The position numbers and the translations under genes are program-made. A stretch of 64,000 nt of DNA from Mycobacteroides chelonae (lineage in GTDB: Bacteria; Actinomycetota; Actinomycetes; Mycobacteriales; Mycobacteriaceae): contig JACHLF010000004.1 in NCBI GenBank assembly GCA_014204435.1, positions 186,001 to 250,000 of the forward strand. The letters are read 5' to 3'. Of this stretch, positions 25,028 through 36,065 are shown in pieces. Within the stretch, counting starts at the first letter, position 1; the number at the start of each line of letters is the position of its first letter. The notes beneath the pieces were generated by a model. The model was not told the DNA's origin and made no database searches. It saw nothing but the letters and a program-made list of their open reading frames with translations.

Positions 25028-26254
25028 TTAGGGCTTGGGCGCTGCCGGTGCAGGCGCAGGTCCGGGGGCCGGTCCCAACTCCACCGGGGGCGGGGCAAAC
25101 GGGTTGAACGGCTGCGGTGTCTGGTTCGGTGCGAACGGATTGAACGGTTCGGCGGCAGGGGGAGGCGGCGGTGCACAGAAGAACATGCACGGTGCCTGCG
25201 GAGCCTCGGGTACCGGTTGTGTTGCTCCGGGAGGGCCCACGACACCGGCTCGGTCGGGAGCCAAGGGGGTGACGATCGGCAGCTGGGCCAGCGGGTCATT
25301 GGGGGACAGGCTGGCGACGTCGGTGGCCGAACCCGGTCCCAGCCCGCGGGACTCGCCCCCGCCCAGGTGGGCCTTGCGTTCGGGGGCCACATCGGCGGCG
25401 GTCAGCGGCGGCAGATTGAGTGGGGTCACGCCGGTGGCGTAGCCGGCCGCCCAGGCGAGCACGTTCTGCGCGTAGGCCACCGAGTTGTTGTAGCGCAGGA
25501 TGGCCGACATCGTTTGCGAGCGATCCCGCAAATTCAATCCGCCGCTGCACAGATAGCGGGCGGCGGCCAGGCTGGCGTCGAAAACGTTCTGTGGGTCGGC
25601 CTTGCCGTCGCCGTCGCCGTCGGAGGCGTAGTGGTTCCAGGTGCTCGGCAGGAACTGCATGGGCCCCATGGCCCGGACGTACACGCGCGAACCTTGAGAC
25701 CGGCTCTGCTCATGGTCGACGATGACCTCGTTACCCGGCAGGGAGCCGTCCAGACTCGGGCCGTAGATGGGACGGACCACGCGGCCCTTCACATCGGTCG
25801 CACCGTTGTTGGCGTGGCCCGATTCGATCCGCCCGATGCCCGCCAGCAGATTCCAGCTCACACCGCAGCCCGGTGCGGCCTTGGCCATCATGCGCTCGGC
25901 GTTCTGATAGGCGTCCAGCGCGATCTTCGGAACACCAAGTCCCCCGGGGGCCCTCACGATTCCGGGCGGCGCAGGAGCTACCGCGGCGCTCGGCGCGACG
26001 CGGTATTTGGTCGGCGGACGCATCACGGTGACCAGGTTCAGCTGCCCCGTTTCGGCCTGTGTAGGGGCGGCGTTCGCCATCGGAATCGGAACGTGCACCA
26101 CCGCCTGGCCACTGCTTGCCGTCACTGCGGAGCCGACGATCACCAGTGCGCTGAGCCCGCCAACCCGTATCCAGGGCACCGAGGTGGTTTTGACGCGCAG
26201 CGCCGCGCCACGGGCATGGTTCACCGACGTCGCAACCCAACCCGGAAGCTCCAC
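25028..26254 (-). CDS. Exported lytic murein transglycosylase (Rv1230c-like)
   Basis: A 408-residue envelope protein. A signal-anchor helix (WIRVGGLSALVIVGSAVTAS, about 27-46) is followed by an MltB/SLT-type catalytic domain. The catalytic Glu lies in GIGRIESGHANNG (about 147), with AMGPMQFLPSTWNHYASDGD as the conserved substrate-groove block, then CSGGLNLRD and ILRYNNSVAYAQNVLAWAAG. The last 130 residues are proline-rich low complexity with repeated FNPFAP. It cleaves glycan strands during wall growth. The frame is open to 26413, but GTG 26254 with AGAGGGA upstream fits the family N-terminus and length (about 411). Confidence 0.88.
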   Translation of the reverse strand: MELPGWVATSVNHARGAALRVKTTSVPWIRVGGLSALVIVGSAVTASSGQAVVHVPIPMANAAPTQAETGQLNLVTVMRPPTKYRVAPSAAVAPAPPGIVRAPGGLGVPKIALDAYQNAERMMAKAAPGCGVSWNLLAGIGRIESGHANNGATDVKGRVVRPIYGPSLDGSLPGNEVIVDHEQSRSQGSRVYVRAMGPMQFLPSTWNHYASDGDGDGKADPQNVFDASLAAARYLCSGGLNLRDRSQTMSAILRYNNSVAYAQNVLAWAAGYATGVTPLNLPPLTAADVAPERKAHLGGGESRGLGPGSATDVASLSPNDPLAQLPIVTPLAPDRAGVVGPPGATQPVPEAPQAPCMFFCAPPPPPAAEPFNPFAPNQTPQPFNPFAPPPVELGPAPGPAPAPAAPKP

Positions 26255-26518
26255 TCGGTCCCTCTCTGTGGGTCCCGTTTCTCGGGTCCCGGCCGTACTC
26301 CTGGGTCCCATCTGTTGGCACCCATTCCGACCTATGCAGTCGTGACGGATGTGACCGATGTGAACCGGAGCAACCATACCGGCGAGATGTCGGTCCGGTT
26401 GCAAAATCGGCAAACCCCAGGCAGTTTCGGGCCACGGACGAGTCCGGCGAGAGCACGCTGTGCTCGGCCGGGTGAAAATGGGCGTGTGGCTATCGCCAGC
26501 GGACGAATCTCCGATAAT

Positions 26519-26533
26519 CTGACTTATAGTCAG
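26519..26533. promoter_or_regulatory. Perfect 6-3-6 palindrome overlapping a -10 hexamer
   Basis: CTGACTTATAGTCAG is an exact inverted repeat. TATAGT (26525-26530) inside it fits TANNNT on the plus strand. A related string, GTCAAAATAGTCA, follows at 26543-26555. A repressor site over a promoter for the downstream small frame or the lyase gene is a reasonable reading. Confidence 0.5.
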
Positions 26534-26556
26534 TATCTGGATGTCAAAATAGTCAA

Positions 26557-26712
26557 TTGATAGCGTTGCAGCATGACCGCATCACCGGACGGCGCCGTCC
26601 ACCGGGAACTTGGTTCGGATCGCCCTTCTACAAGGCCAAGACGGCCCTGCGACCGCTCACGCGCACACCGGCGGAGGCCAAGGAGAGGTACGGGAGGCGA
26701 GCCACCGCGTAG
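26557..26712 (+). CDS. Possible small protein, unrecognised
   Basis: A 51-codon frame from TTG 26557 to TAG 26712 encodes a basic peptide containing TWFGSPFYKAKTALRPLTRT followed by PAEAKERYGRRATA. Its composition looks like real protein rather than shadow coding. TTG 26566 is another possible start. Alternatively, ATG 26573 in the neighbouring frame reads MTASPDGAVHRELG before a shift into this frame, which would make it another frameshifted gene. A -10-like TATAGT lies about 27 bases before TTG 26557. No family recognised and no ribosome site seen. Low confidence. Confidence 0.3.
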   Translation: MIALQHDRITGRRRPPGTWFGSPFYKAKTALRPLTRTPAEAKERYGRRATA

Positions 26713-26722
26713 AGCGGCGCTT

Positions 26723-26728
26723 TACGCT
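26723..26728 (+). promoter_or_regulatory. -10 hexamer of the HpcH/citrate-lyase-like gene
   Basis: TACGCT lies 8 bases before GTG 26737. It is compatible with a leaderless start. Confidence 0.4.
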
Positions 26729-26736
26729 GGCTAGTT

Positions 26737-27708
26737 GTGGCAGCTCACTCGTATCGTCCGTACCGTCCACGTCGGACCACCCTTGCCGTTCCCGGCAGCA
26801 GTCAGAAGATGATCGACAAGGCGAAAACCCTGGCCGCGGACGAGGTTTTCCTGGACCTTGAGGACGCCGTGGCGGCTCCCGCCAAGGTGGAAGCTCGCCG
26901 GCGCATCGCGGACGCCCTGAATGCGTCCGGCTGGTCCGGGCGGCTGCGATCGGTGCGCGTCAACGACTGGACCACCGAGTGGACCTACGCCGATGTGGTG
27001 GAGGTTGTTTCGCGGGCCGGCGCCAATATCGACACCATCCTGCTGCCCAAGGTCACCGGCGCCTCACACGTGACGGCATTGGATCTGCTGTTGACCCAGA
27101 TCGAGCGATCGCACGGGCTTGAGGTGGGCGCGATCGGCATCCAGGCACAGATCGAGAATGCCGAGGGGCTCACCAACATCGATGCGATCGCCTCGGCCAG
27201 CCCACGCGTGCAGTCGTTGGTCTTCGGGCCTGCGGACTTCATGGCCAGTCTCGGCATGCGCACGCTGGTGGTCGGGGAACAGCCGCCCGGGTATGACGGC
27301 GAGGCGTATCACCACGTGCTGATGACCATCCTGGTTGCCGCGCGTGCTCACGGAATCGATGCGATTGACGGTCCCTATCTGAAGGTGCGCGACGTCGATG
27401 CCTTCCGAGTGGCTGCGGGCCGCTCGGCCGCACTGGGTTTCGACGGGAAGTGGGTGCTGCATCCCGCGCAGGTCGAGGCGGGCAACGAGATCTTCAGCCC
27501 GCGTCAGGAGGACTACGACAGGGCCGAGCTGATCCTGGACGCCTATGAGTGGCATACCTCGGTTGCCGGCGGTGCGCGCGGTGCGGTGATGCTCGGGGAC
27601 GAGATGATCGATGAGGCCAGCCGCAAGATGGCGCTGGTGATCGCGGGTAAGGGCCGGGCCGCGGGTATGACGCGGCAGGCGTCCCCTTACACGCCGCAGA
27701 CGGGCTAG
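26737..27708 (+). CDS. HpcH/HpaI aldolase/citrate-lyase-beta family (CoA-ester lyase)
   Basis: A 323-residue TIM-barrel lyase of the CitE/malyl-CoA lyase type. It probably cleaves or forms C-C bonds of a (S)-malyl-CoA-like thioester, with Mg2+. Motifs: TTLAVPGSSQKMIDKA near residue 15, VFLDLEDAVAAPAK near 34, the substrate Arg in RSVRVNDWTTEW (about 70), LPKVTGASHV (about 105), QIENAEGL with the metal Glu (about 140), VFGPADFMASLG, and HPAQVEAGNEIFSP (about 245). No citrate-lyase alpha/gamma subunits are nearby, so this is a stand-alone enzyme. The stop shares the CTAG tetranucleotide with the convergent gene. Confidence 0.87.
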   Translation: MAAHSYRPYRPRRTTLAVPGSSQKMIDKAKTLAADEVFLDLEDAVAAPAKVEARRRIADALNASGWSGRLRSVRVNDWTTEWTYADVVEVVSRAGANIDTILLPKVTGASHVTALDLLLTQIERSHGLEVGAIGIQAQIENAEGLTNIDAIASASPRVQSLVFGPADFMASLGMRTLVVGEQPPGYDGEAYHHVLMTILVAARAHGIDAIDGPYLKVRDVDAFRVAAGRSAALGFDGKWVLHPAQVEAGNEIFSPRQEDYDRAELILDAYEWHTSVAGGARGAVMLGDEMIDEASRKMALVIAGKGRAAGMTRQASPYTPQTG

Positions 27709-28331
27709 TAGGACCCCGAGCTGCCGCTACCGCCGGAGGCGATGCCGATGACGATGATCAGCAGCCAGAACGCGATGACGGCGCCACCGATGATGATCCC
27801 GGCGATGGCCACACCCTTGCCGTCCTGCTGTGAGGTCTTGAGCTGGTTGAGCGCGATGATGCCCATGATGATGCCGGCGATCGATCCGACGCCGCAGAAG
27901 ACGCCGGCGATCGAGGCGATCAGAGATCCGATGGCCAGTCCGTTGGTGCCGCCGGTTTGCCCGTAGGCGCCGTACCCGTAGGGGTCGGCGTAGCCGGGCG
28001 GTGGGTATCCGGGGTATCCGCCGGTGGCCGGATACCCGCCCGGTAGCTGTCCCGACTGGTACTGGGGATAGCCCTGGCCGTACTGGGGATAGGCGGGCGG
28101 TGCCGTCGGATACGGCGGTGGAGCCGTGGGGTACGCGGGCGGAGCGCTCGGGTAGGCGGGGTAGGCCGGAGGAGCTCCTGGGGTCTCCCAGGCCGGTGGA
28201 ACGCTCGGAGATACCGGGTTGGCCGCGGAAGCGGGATCCACCGGCGGGGTGGACTTTTCCAGGGACGGGTATTCGTACCCGGACGAGGCGTCAGAGCTGG
28301 TGCCAGAGGGTTCGTTGCCCGGGGTAGTCAT
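27705..28331 (-). CDS. Proline-rich DUF4190 membrane protein (Rv1233c-like)
   Basis: A 208-residue protein. Residues 1-125 are disordered and rich in Pro, Tyr and Gly (repeated APPAYPT and GGYPGYPPPGY). Two membrane helices follow: LAIGSLIASIAGVFCGVGSI (about 133-152) and VAIAGIIIGGAVIAFWLLII (about 174-193), the DUF4190 hairpin. Function unknown. Such proteins occur near envelope and secretion genes in actinobacteria. ATG 28331 lies 6 bases after TAGGTT. The stop overlaps that of the convergent lyase gene through the palindrome CTAG at 27705-27708. Confidence 0.82.
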   Translation of the reverse strand: MTTPGNEPSGTSSDASSGYEYPSLEKSTPPVDPASAANPVSPSVPPAWETPGAPPAYPAYPSAPPAYPTAPPPYPTAPPAYPQYGQGYPQYQSGQLPGGYPATGGYPGYPPPGYADPYGYGAYGQTGGTNGLAIGSLIASIAGVFCGVGSIAGIIMGIIALNQLKTSQQDGKGVAIAGIIIGGAVIAFWLLIIVIGIASGGSGSSGSY

Positions 28332-28337
28332 GGCGCA

Positions 28338-28343
28338 AACCTA
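28338..28343 (-). promoter_or_regulatory. -10 hexamer of the DUF4190 gene
   Basis: TAGGTT on the minus strand lies 6 bases before ATG 28331. Leaderless arrangement. Confidence 0.5.
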
Positions 28344-28488
28344 GCGTATCGAGGGCATTCTCGGCCGCGCAGCGGCCGGAAAGTCGCAGGTAGCGGTCAA
28401 AGGGGCACCAACGGGTACCGTCGGGCGTTAAATGAGAGCTAGCTAGAGCGCCACCGTACATCATCGACTCTCCAGGAGGACCCAACTC

Positions 28489-31493
<3,005 letters not shown>

Positions 31494-31497
<4 letters not shown>

Positions 31498-32336
31498 GCG
31501 CGCGCGATTCGCGCCGGGCCCGGCAGCTTTCGGGATGGGTGATCGCCGATGTGTTGGTGCTGTGTTACGCGCTGGTGCCGGTGCTGTGGGTGTTGAGCCT
31601 GTCGCTCAAGCCGACGTCGTCGGTCAAGGACGGCAAGTTCTTCCCCTGGCCGGTGACCCTGGACAACTACCGCGGCATCTTCAGCGGCAACGTCTTCACC
31701 TCGGCACTGGTCAATTCCATCGGCATCGGACTGATCGCGACGGTGATTGCCGTCGGTGTGGGCACCATGGCCGCCTATGCGGTGGCGCGACTGGACTTCC
31801 CCGGTAAGAAGGCGCTCATCGGGGCCGCCCTTCTCATCGCGATGTTCCCGCAGATCTCCCTGGTGACGCCGATTTTCAACATCGAGCGGTCCATCGGCCT
31901 GTTCGACACCTGGCCCGGTCTGATCATTCCGTACATCACTTTCGCGCTGCCCCTGGCCATCTACACGCTGTCAGCGTTCTTCCGCGAGATCCCGTGGGAG
32001 TTGGAGAAGGCAGCCAAGATGGATGGCGCTACCCCGGCACAGGCGTTCCGGAAGGTCATCGCCCCGTTGGCCACACCCGGCATCGTCACCTCCGCGATCC
32101 TGGTGTTCATCTTCGCGTGGAACGACCTACTGTTGGCGATCTCGCTGACCGCCACCGACCGGTCCATCACCGCCCCGGTGGCAATCGCCAACTTCACCGG
32201 CAGTTCGCAATTCGAGGAGCCCACCGGATCGATCGCGGCCGGCGCCATCGTCATCACGGTGCCGATCATCATCTTCGTGCTCATATTCCAACGACGGATC
32301 GTCGCCGGATTGACCTCCGGCGCAGTGAAGGGTTAG
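31494..32336 (+). CDS. sugB: Trehalose ABC importer permease SugB
   Basis: A 280-residue MalG-type permease with six membrane helices, the first at about 16-38. The cytoplasmic EAA loop reads [20 protein letters not shown] (about 165-184) and contacts SugC. It forms the heterodimeric channel with SugA. Its ATG lies in the sugA stop, and sugC follows after 2 bases. Counterpart: Rv1237. Confidence 0.93.
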
Positions 32337-32338
32337 CG

Positions 32339-33514
32339 ATGGCTGAGATAGTGCTCGATCGGGTGTCCAAGACGTACGCGGATGGTTCGGCCGCTGTCCA
32401 GGACGTCAGCCTGAACATCGCAGACGGCGAGTTCATCATCCTGGTCGGTCCGTCGGGGTGCGGCAAGTCCACCACATTGAACATGATTGCCGGACTTGAG
32501 GACATCTCCTCGGGCGAGCTGAGCATCGCGGGTCAGCGGGTCAACGAGAAGGCGCCCAAGGATCGCGATATCGCGATGGTCTTCCAGTCGTACGCGTTGT
32601 ATCCGCATATGACGGTGCGCCAGAACATCGCGTTTCCGCTGACCTTGGCCAAGATGCGCAAGGCCGATGTCAACGCGAAGGTCGAAGAGGCCGCCAAGAT
32701 CCTGGATCTCACCGACTACCTGGACCGCAAGCCCGCCAACCTTTCTGGCGGTCAGCGGCAGCGGGTGGCGATGGGCCGTGCGATTGTGCGTAGCCCCAAG
32801 GCGTTCCTGATGGACGAGCCGTTGTCCAATCTGGACGCCAAGCTGCGAGTGCAGATGCGTACCGAGATCGCGCGCCTGCAAAAGCGTTTGGGTACCACCA
32901 CCGTCTACGTCACGCACGACCAGACCGAGGCGATGACGTTGGGGGATCGGGTGGTGGTGCTGCGCGCGGGAAAGGTTCAGCAGGTCGGTGCGCCCCAGGA
33001 ACTGTACGACACGCCGGCCAACCTGTTCGTCGCCGGCTTCATCGGTTCTCCGGCCATGAACTTCTTTCCGGCGACGCTCACCGATGTCGGTGTGCAGCTG
33101 CCCTTCGGTGAGGTGACGCTCGATGCCGGTGTGTATGCCGGCATCACGGCCAAGAAGCCTTCTGGTGACGTGATCGTGGGCATTCGCCCAGAACAGTTCG
33201 AGGACGCCGTCTTGGTCGACACGTATAAGCGGATCACCGGCCTGACGCTCACGGTCAATGCCGACGTGGTGGAGTCGCTGGGCTCGGACAAGTACGTGCA
33301 CTTCACTACCGAGGGCGGTGCGGCCAAGTCCGCCGAGCTGACCGAGCTCGCGCAGGAATCCGAGGTCGGCGAGAATGAATTCGTGGCACGGCTGGCCGCG
33401 GCGTCCAAGGTCGTGGAGGGCGAGCCCATCGAGCTGATCATCGACACCGGCAAGCTGGTGATCTTCGATGCGGCCTCGGGGGAGAATCTTTCCCTGGCCG
33501 CCGTCGGCGAGTGA
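32339..33514 (+). CDS. sugC: Trehalose ABC importer ATPase SugC
   Basis: MalK-type ATPase of 391 residues that powers trehalose import. Walker A GPSGCGKSTT (about 38), Q-loop MVFQSYALYPHM, signature LSGGQRQRVAMGRAI (about 136), Walker B AFLMDEPLSNLDAKL, and switch His in VTHDQTEAMTLGDRV. The C-terminal part (about 240-391) is the OB-fold regulatory domain (VGIRPEQFED). ATG 32339 is 2 bases past sugB, and the frame open further upstream lies within sugB. The stop overlaps the GTG of the next gene (GTGA), extending the operon by one gene. Counterpart: Rv1238. Confidence 0.94.
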   Translation: MAEIVLDRVSKTYADGSAAVQDVSLNIADGEFIILVGPSGCGKSTTLNMIAGLEDISSGELSIAGQRVNEKAPKDRDIAMVFQSYALYPHMTVRQNIAFPLTLAKMRKADVNAKVEEAAKILDLTDYLDRKPANLSGGQRQRVAMGRAIVRSPKAFLMDEPLSNLDAKLRVQMRTEIARLQKRLGTTTVYVTHDQTEAMTLGDRVVVLRAGKVQQVGAPQELYDTPANLFVAGFIGSPAMNFFPATLTDVGVQLPFGEVTLDAGVYAGITAKKPSGDVIVGIRPEQFEDAVLVDTYKRITGLTLTVNADVVESLGSDKYVHFTTEGGAAKSAELTELAQESEVGENEFVARLAAASKVVEGEPIELIIDTGKLVIFDAASGENLSLAAVGE

Positions 33515-34131
33515 ACAGTGCAGGTATGAATTCGGACGAGATCGTCCGCCGGGTACTCGCGCATCTGGCCGGTTACTTCGCCGGGCGCGGCGCGGGCGAG
33601 CCGGATTCGGCCTCCGTCACCTTCCTGGGATCCGAGCCCTACGAGCTGCTGCGTTACGGGCCCGATGACGCCGGGCTGACACACTTCGTGTCTGTGGGTG
33701 CCGCGCGCTACCCGATGTCCGACCCGGGGGAGATGCTGACCTCCGACGAGCGCGGCCCGCGTGCCGAGGTGCTGATCAGTCTGCGCGGCAACGTCTTTCC
33801 CGGCCTGGTCCGGTCCCTTGCGGTGCTGGCCGCCTCGCCGGCGGTGGAAGGGCTGGTGCTCACCGACGATGCGCTTGTCGACCTGGGACAGCCGCTCTGG
33901 GACGATCCGGCCCGACAGGCGTTCACCGCGGTACTGCTGCAGGCCGGCGAGGTGCCGAACCTCGTATTGCCCGAACCGCTATCGCCCGTGCGGTTTTTGG
34001 CGGCGGTGCCCATCACCGCCAACGAGGCGGCCTGGGTGCGGCTTAAGGGTACCGATGCGCTCCGAGAAGCATGGCGGCTGGCCGATATCGACGTGATGGA
34101 CCCGTCACGCGCGCACGCGCAGCCGTCCTGA
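33511..34131 (+). CDS. Suppressor-of-fused (SUFU) domain protein
   Basis: A 206-residue soluble protein resembling bacterial SUFU-domain proteins: GSEPYELLRYGPDDAGLTHF, VSVGAARYPM, RAEVLISLRG, and late PLSPVRFLAAVPITANEAAW. Bacterial SUFU proteins are often toxin-immunity or unknown-function proteins. GTG 33511 overlaps the sugC stop. ATG 33526 (MNSDEIV) is the alternative start. By overlap it is the fifth gene of the lpqY-sugABC operon, a position where M. tuberculosis has no gene as I recall. It ends 71 bases before the convergent corA stop. Role unknown. Confidence 0.72.
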   Translation: MNSAGMNSDEIVRRVLAHLAGYFAGRGAGEPDSASVTFLGSEPYELLRYGPDDAGLTHFVSVGAARYPMSDPGEMLTSDERGPRAEVLISLRGNVFPGLVRSLAVLAASPAVEGLVLTDDALVDLGQPLWDDPARQAFTAVLLQAGEVPNLVLPEPLSPVRFLAAVPITANEAAWVRLKGTDALREAWRLADIDVMDPSRAHAQPS

Positions 34132-34202
34132 CACATCGACAGTGACCGCACGCACGAGAATCATCGTTCGGGTGTGCATGTGGTTACGTTCGCGGACGAG
34201 GG

Positions 34203-35297
34203 TTACAGCCAACGGTTGCGTCGTAAGGTGCGGTACACGAAAGTGCAGGCGCTGACCATGACCAGCAGCACCACCGGGTAACCCCAGGGCTGATGCAGTT
34301 CGGGCATGAAATCGAAGTTCATGCCATAGATCCCTGCGATCATGGTGGGCACCGACACGATGGCGACCCAGGCACTGATCTTGCGCATATCGGTGTTCTG
34401 CTGCATCGCCACCTTGCCGACCGCGGCATTGACCAGAGAGGTCAGCATCTCGTCGTAGCTTCCGATCTGGTCGGCCGCGTGGGTCTGGTGATCCAGGACG
34501 TCACGCAGATAGCGGCGGACTTCCTTGGCGATGAGGTCGTTGTGGTCCTGGGTCAGCTTGCTCAACGCGACCGAGAGCGGGCTGATCGCGCGGCGCAGTT
34601 CCACCACTTCGCGTTTGAGCATGTAGATGTGCTCGATGTCGGTGGTTGACCGTGGAGAGAACACGTTCTCCTCCATCGAGTCGATATCGTCCTCCACCAG
34701 ATCGGAGACCTCGAGGTAGGAGTCGACGACACGGTCGGCGATCGCATGCATGACGGCGTAGGGGCCCAGCCGCATGTGGTCGGGGTCGGCGTCCATCTGT
34801 GCACGCACCTTCGCCAGGCCGCTGTGGTCGCCGTGGCGCACCGTCACCACGAAGTCGCCACCCACGAAGATCATGATCTCGCCGGTCTCCACGATTTCGC
34901 GGGCGGTCGAAATTGATTCGTGTTCAACGTAATTGACGGTCTTAAGCACCAGGAAGAGGGTGTCGTCATAGCGTTCGAGCTTCGGCCGGTTGTGCGCGTG
35001 CACCGCGTCTTCGACGGCCAGCCGGTGTAATCCGAACGGGCCCGCGACGGCTTCCATCTGATGTTCGTCGGGTTTATGCAGGCCCACCCAGACGAATCCG
35101 CGATCCAGCGAGCGCACCTTCTCCAGCGCGGCGGTGGGGGTGTACTTGCCCGGCAGTCGTACCCCGTCGATGTAGACGCCGCAGTCCACGATGGCGCGGG
35201 CGAGGGGAACCGGGATGCGTGTGGCGTCGGTTTCCGGTTCACGGCCGCGGATGGGTGAACGCAACGATGACGGATTGACCGACGGAAATCGCGCCAT
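34203..35297 (-). CDS. corA: CorA-family magnesium/cobalt transporter
   Basis: A 364-residue pentameric channel subunit. A large N-terminal cytoplasmic domain (1-300) is followed by two helices near the C-terminus, around KISAWVAIVSVPTMIAGIYG and then PVVLLVMVSACTFVYRTLRR. The signature GMN follows the first helix in IYGMNFDFMPEL (about 328). A long acidic and coiled region VEDDIDSMEENVF is typical. It is predicted to admit Mg2+ down its potential. The frame is open far upstream, but ATG 35297 with AGGGAGC upstream fits the family. Divergent from the MarC-like gene. Counterpart: Rv1239c. Confidence 0.93.
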   Translation of the reverse strand: MARFPSVNPSSLRSPIRGREPETDATRIPVPLARAIVDCGVYIDGVRLPGKYTPTAALEKVRSLDRGFVWVGLHKPDEHQMEAVAGPFGLHRLAVEDAVHAHNRPKLERYDDTLFLVLKTVNYVEHESISTAREIVETGEIMIFVGGDFVVTVRHGDHSGLAKVRAQMDADPDHMRLGPYAVMHAIADRVVDSYLEVSDLVEDDIDSMEENVFSPRSTTDIEHIYMLKREVVELRRAISPLSVALSKLTQDHNDLIAKEVRRYLRDVLDHQTHAADQIGSYDEMLTSLVNAAVGKVAMQQNTDMRKISAWVAIVSVPTMIAGIYGMNFDFMPELHQPWGYPVVLLVMVSACTFVYRTLRRNRWL

Positions 35298-35390
35298 GAT
35301 GTGGGCTCCCTGCTCGCAAACCAATTCTGCGGAACCGTGCTGCGCGATGGTAACCCGCCAACCTGAAGGATCGCCTGGGACACTGATACT

Positions 35391-36002
35391 GTGACATTCG
35401 ATATCGCGGTGTTCACCTCGGTGTTCATCACCCTGGTGGTCATCATGGATCCGCCCGGTGCGGTACCGGTGTTTTTGTCGCTGACAGGACGGGCGCCGGC
35501 CTCCGAGCGCCATCGCGCCGCGTGGCAGGCTCCCGCGGTCTCGTTGACGGTCATCTCGATGTTCGCGATCGGTGGCCAGGCGATCCTGACCTACCTACAT
35601 ATAGGAGTGCCCGCGCTGCAGGGTGCCGGTGGCCTGCTGCTGCTCATCACCGGTCTGTCGCTGCTGATGGGGGGTGCCACCAGTCAGAACGCCGACAGTG
35701 GTGTGAATGTGGCGCTCGTTCCGCTGGGCACGCCCCTGATGGCGGGGCCCGGCGCGATCGCGGCCACCATCATCGCGGTCCGCCAGGCGCAGGGACAGGT
35801 AGGGACCTATCTGGCCATCGCCGCCGCGATTCTGTGTGTGCACCTGGTGCTGTATCTGACGCTGAGGTTCTCGACGGTGCTGATCAGGGTGCTGCGGGAG
35901 GGCGGAATCATGCTGCTGGCGCGCGTGGCGGGCCTGCTCCTGGCTGCGATCGCGGTGCAGATGATCGCCGAGTCGGTGCGCGGATTCGTGGCGGGCGCGT
36001 AA
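35391..36002 (+). CDS. MarC-family integral membrane protein
   Basis: A 203-residue protein with six predicted membrane helices: FTSVFITLVVIMDPPGAVPV at about 8-27 (with the family's DPPGxxP motif), then 45-62, 73-92, 113-130 (PLGTPLMAGPGAIAATI, also diagnostic), 140-160 and 180-198. The transport substrate of MarC/UPF0056 proteins is not established, and the old link to multiple antibiotic resistance is doubtful. GTG 35391 follows a weak GACACT at 6 bases. It lies alone between divergent corA and the downstream malic enzyme, which has its own promoter. Confidence 0.85.
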   Translation: MTFDIAVFTSVFITLVVIMDPPGAVPVFLSLTGRAPASERHRAAWQAPAVSLTVISMFAIGGQAILTYLHIGVPALQGAGGLLLLITGLSLLMGGATSQNADSGVNVALVPLGTPLMAGPGAIAATIIAVRQAQGQVGTYLAIAAAILCVHLVLYLTLRFSTVLIRVLREGGIMLLARVAGLLLAAIAVQMIAESVRGFVAGA

Positions 36003-36053
36003 CGGGCTGCTCACAGTTCCTGAGTCGCCAGAAGTGACCTCCACGGGGGCCAG

Positions 36054-36059
36054 TAGTCT
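36054..36059 (+). promoter_or_regulatory. -10 hexamer of the malic enzyme gene
   Basis: TAGTCT lies 6 bases before GTG 36066, a leaderless arrangement. Confidence 0.5.
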
Positions 36060-36065
36060 CACGCT

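Larger units (their letters stand above)
26255..26736. other. 482-base intergenic region with divergent promoters and a possible small gene
   Basis: Between two divergent genes. On the left lies the leader of the transglycosylase gene. At 26513-26533 there are -10-like GATAAT and TATAGT hexamers on the plus strand, the latter inside a perfect palindrome. From about 26557 to 26712 there is a possible small coding region. Apart from these I see nothing else. Confidence 0.6.

Noticed and set aside
24722..26560. A 612-codon plus-strand frame
   Set aside because: It lies opposite mrp and the lytic transglycosylase and is rich in Arg/Gly/His, as expected of complementary high-GC codons.
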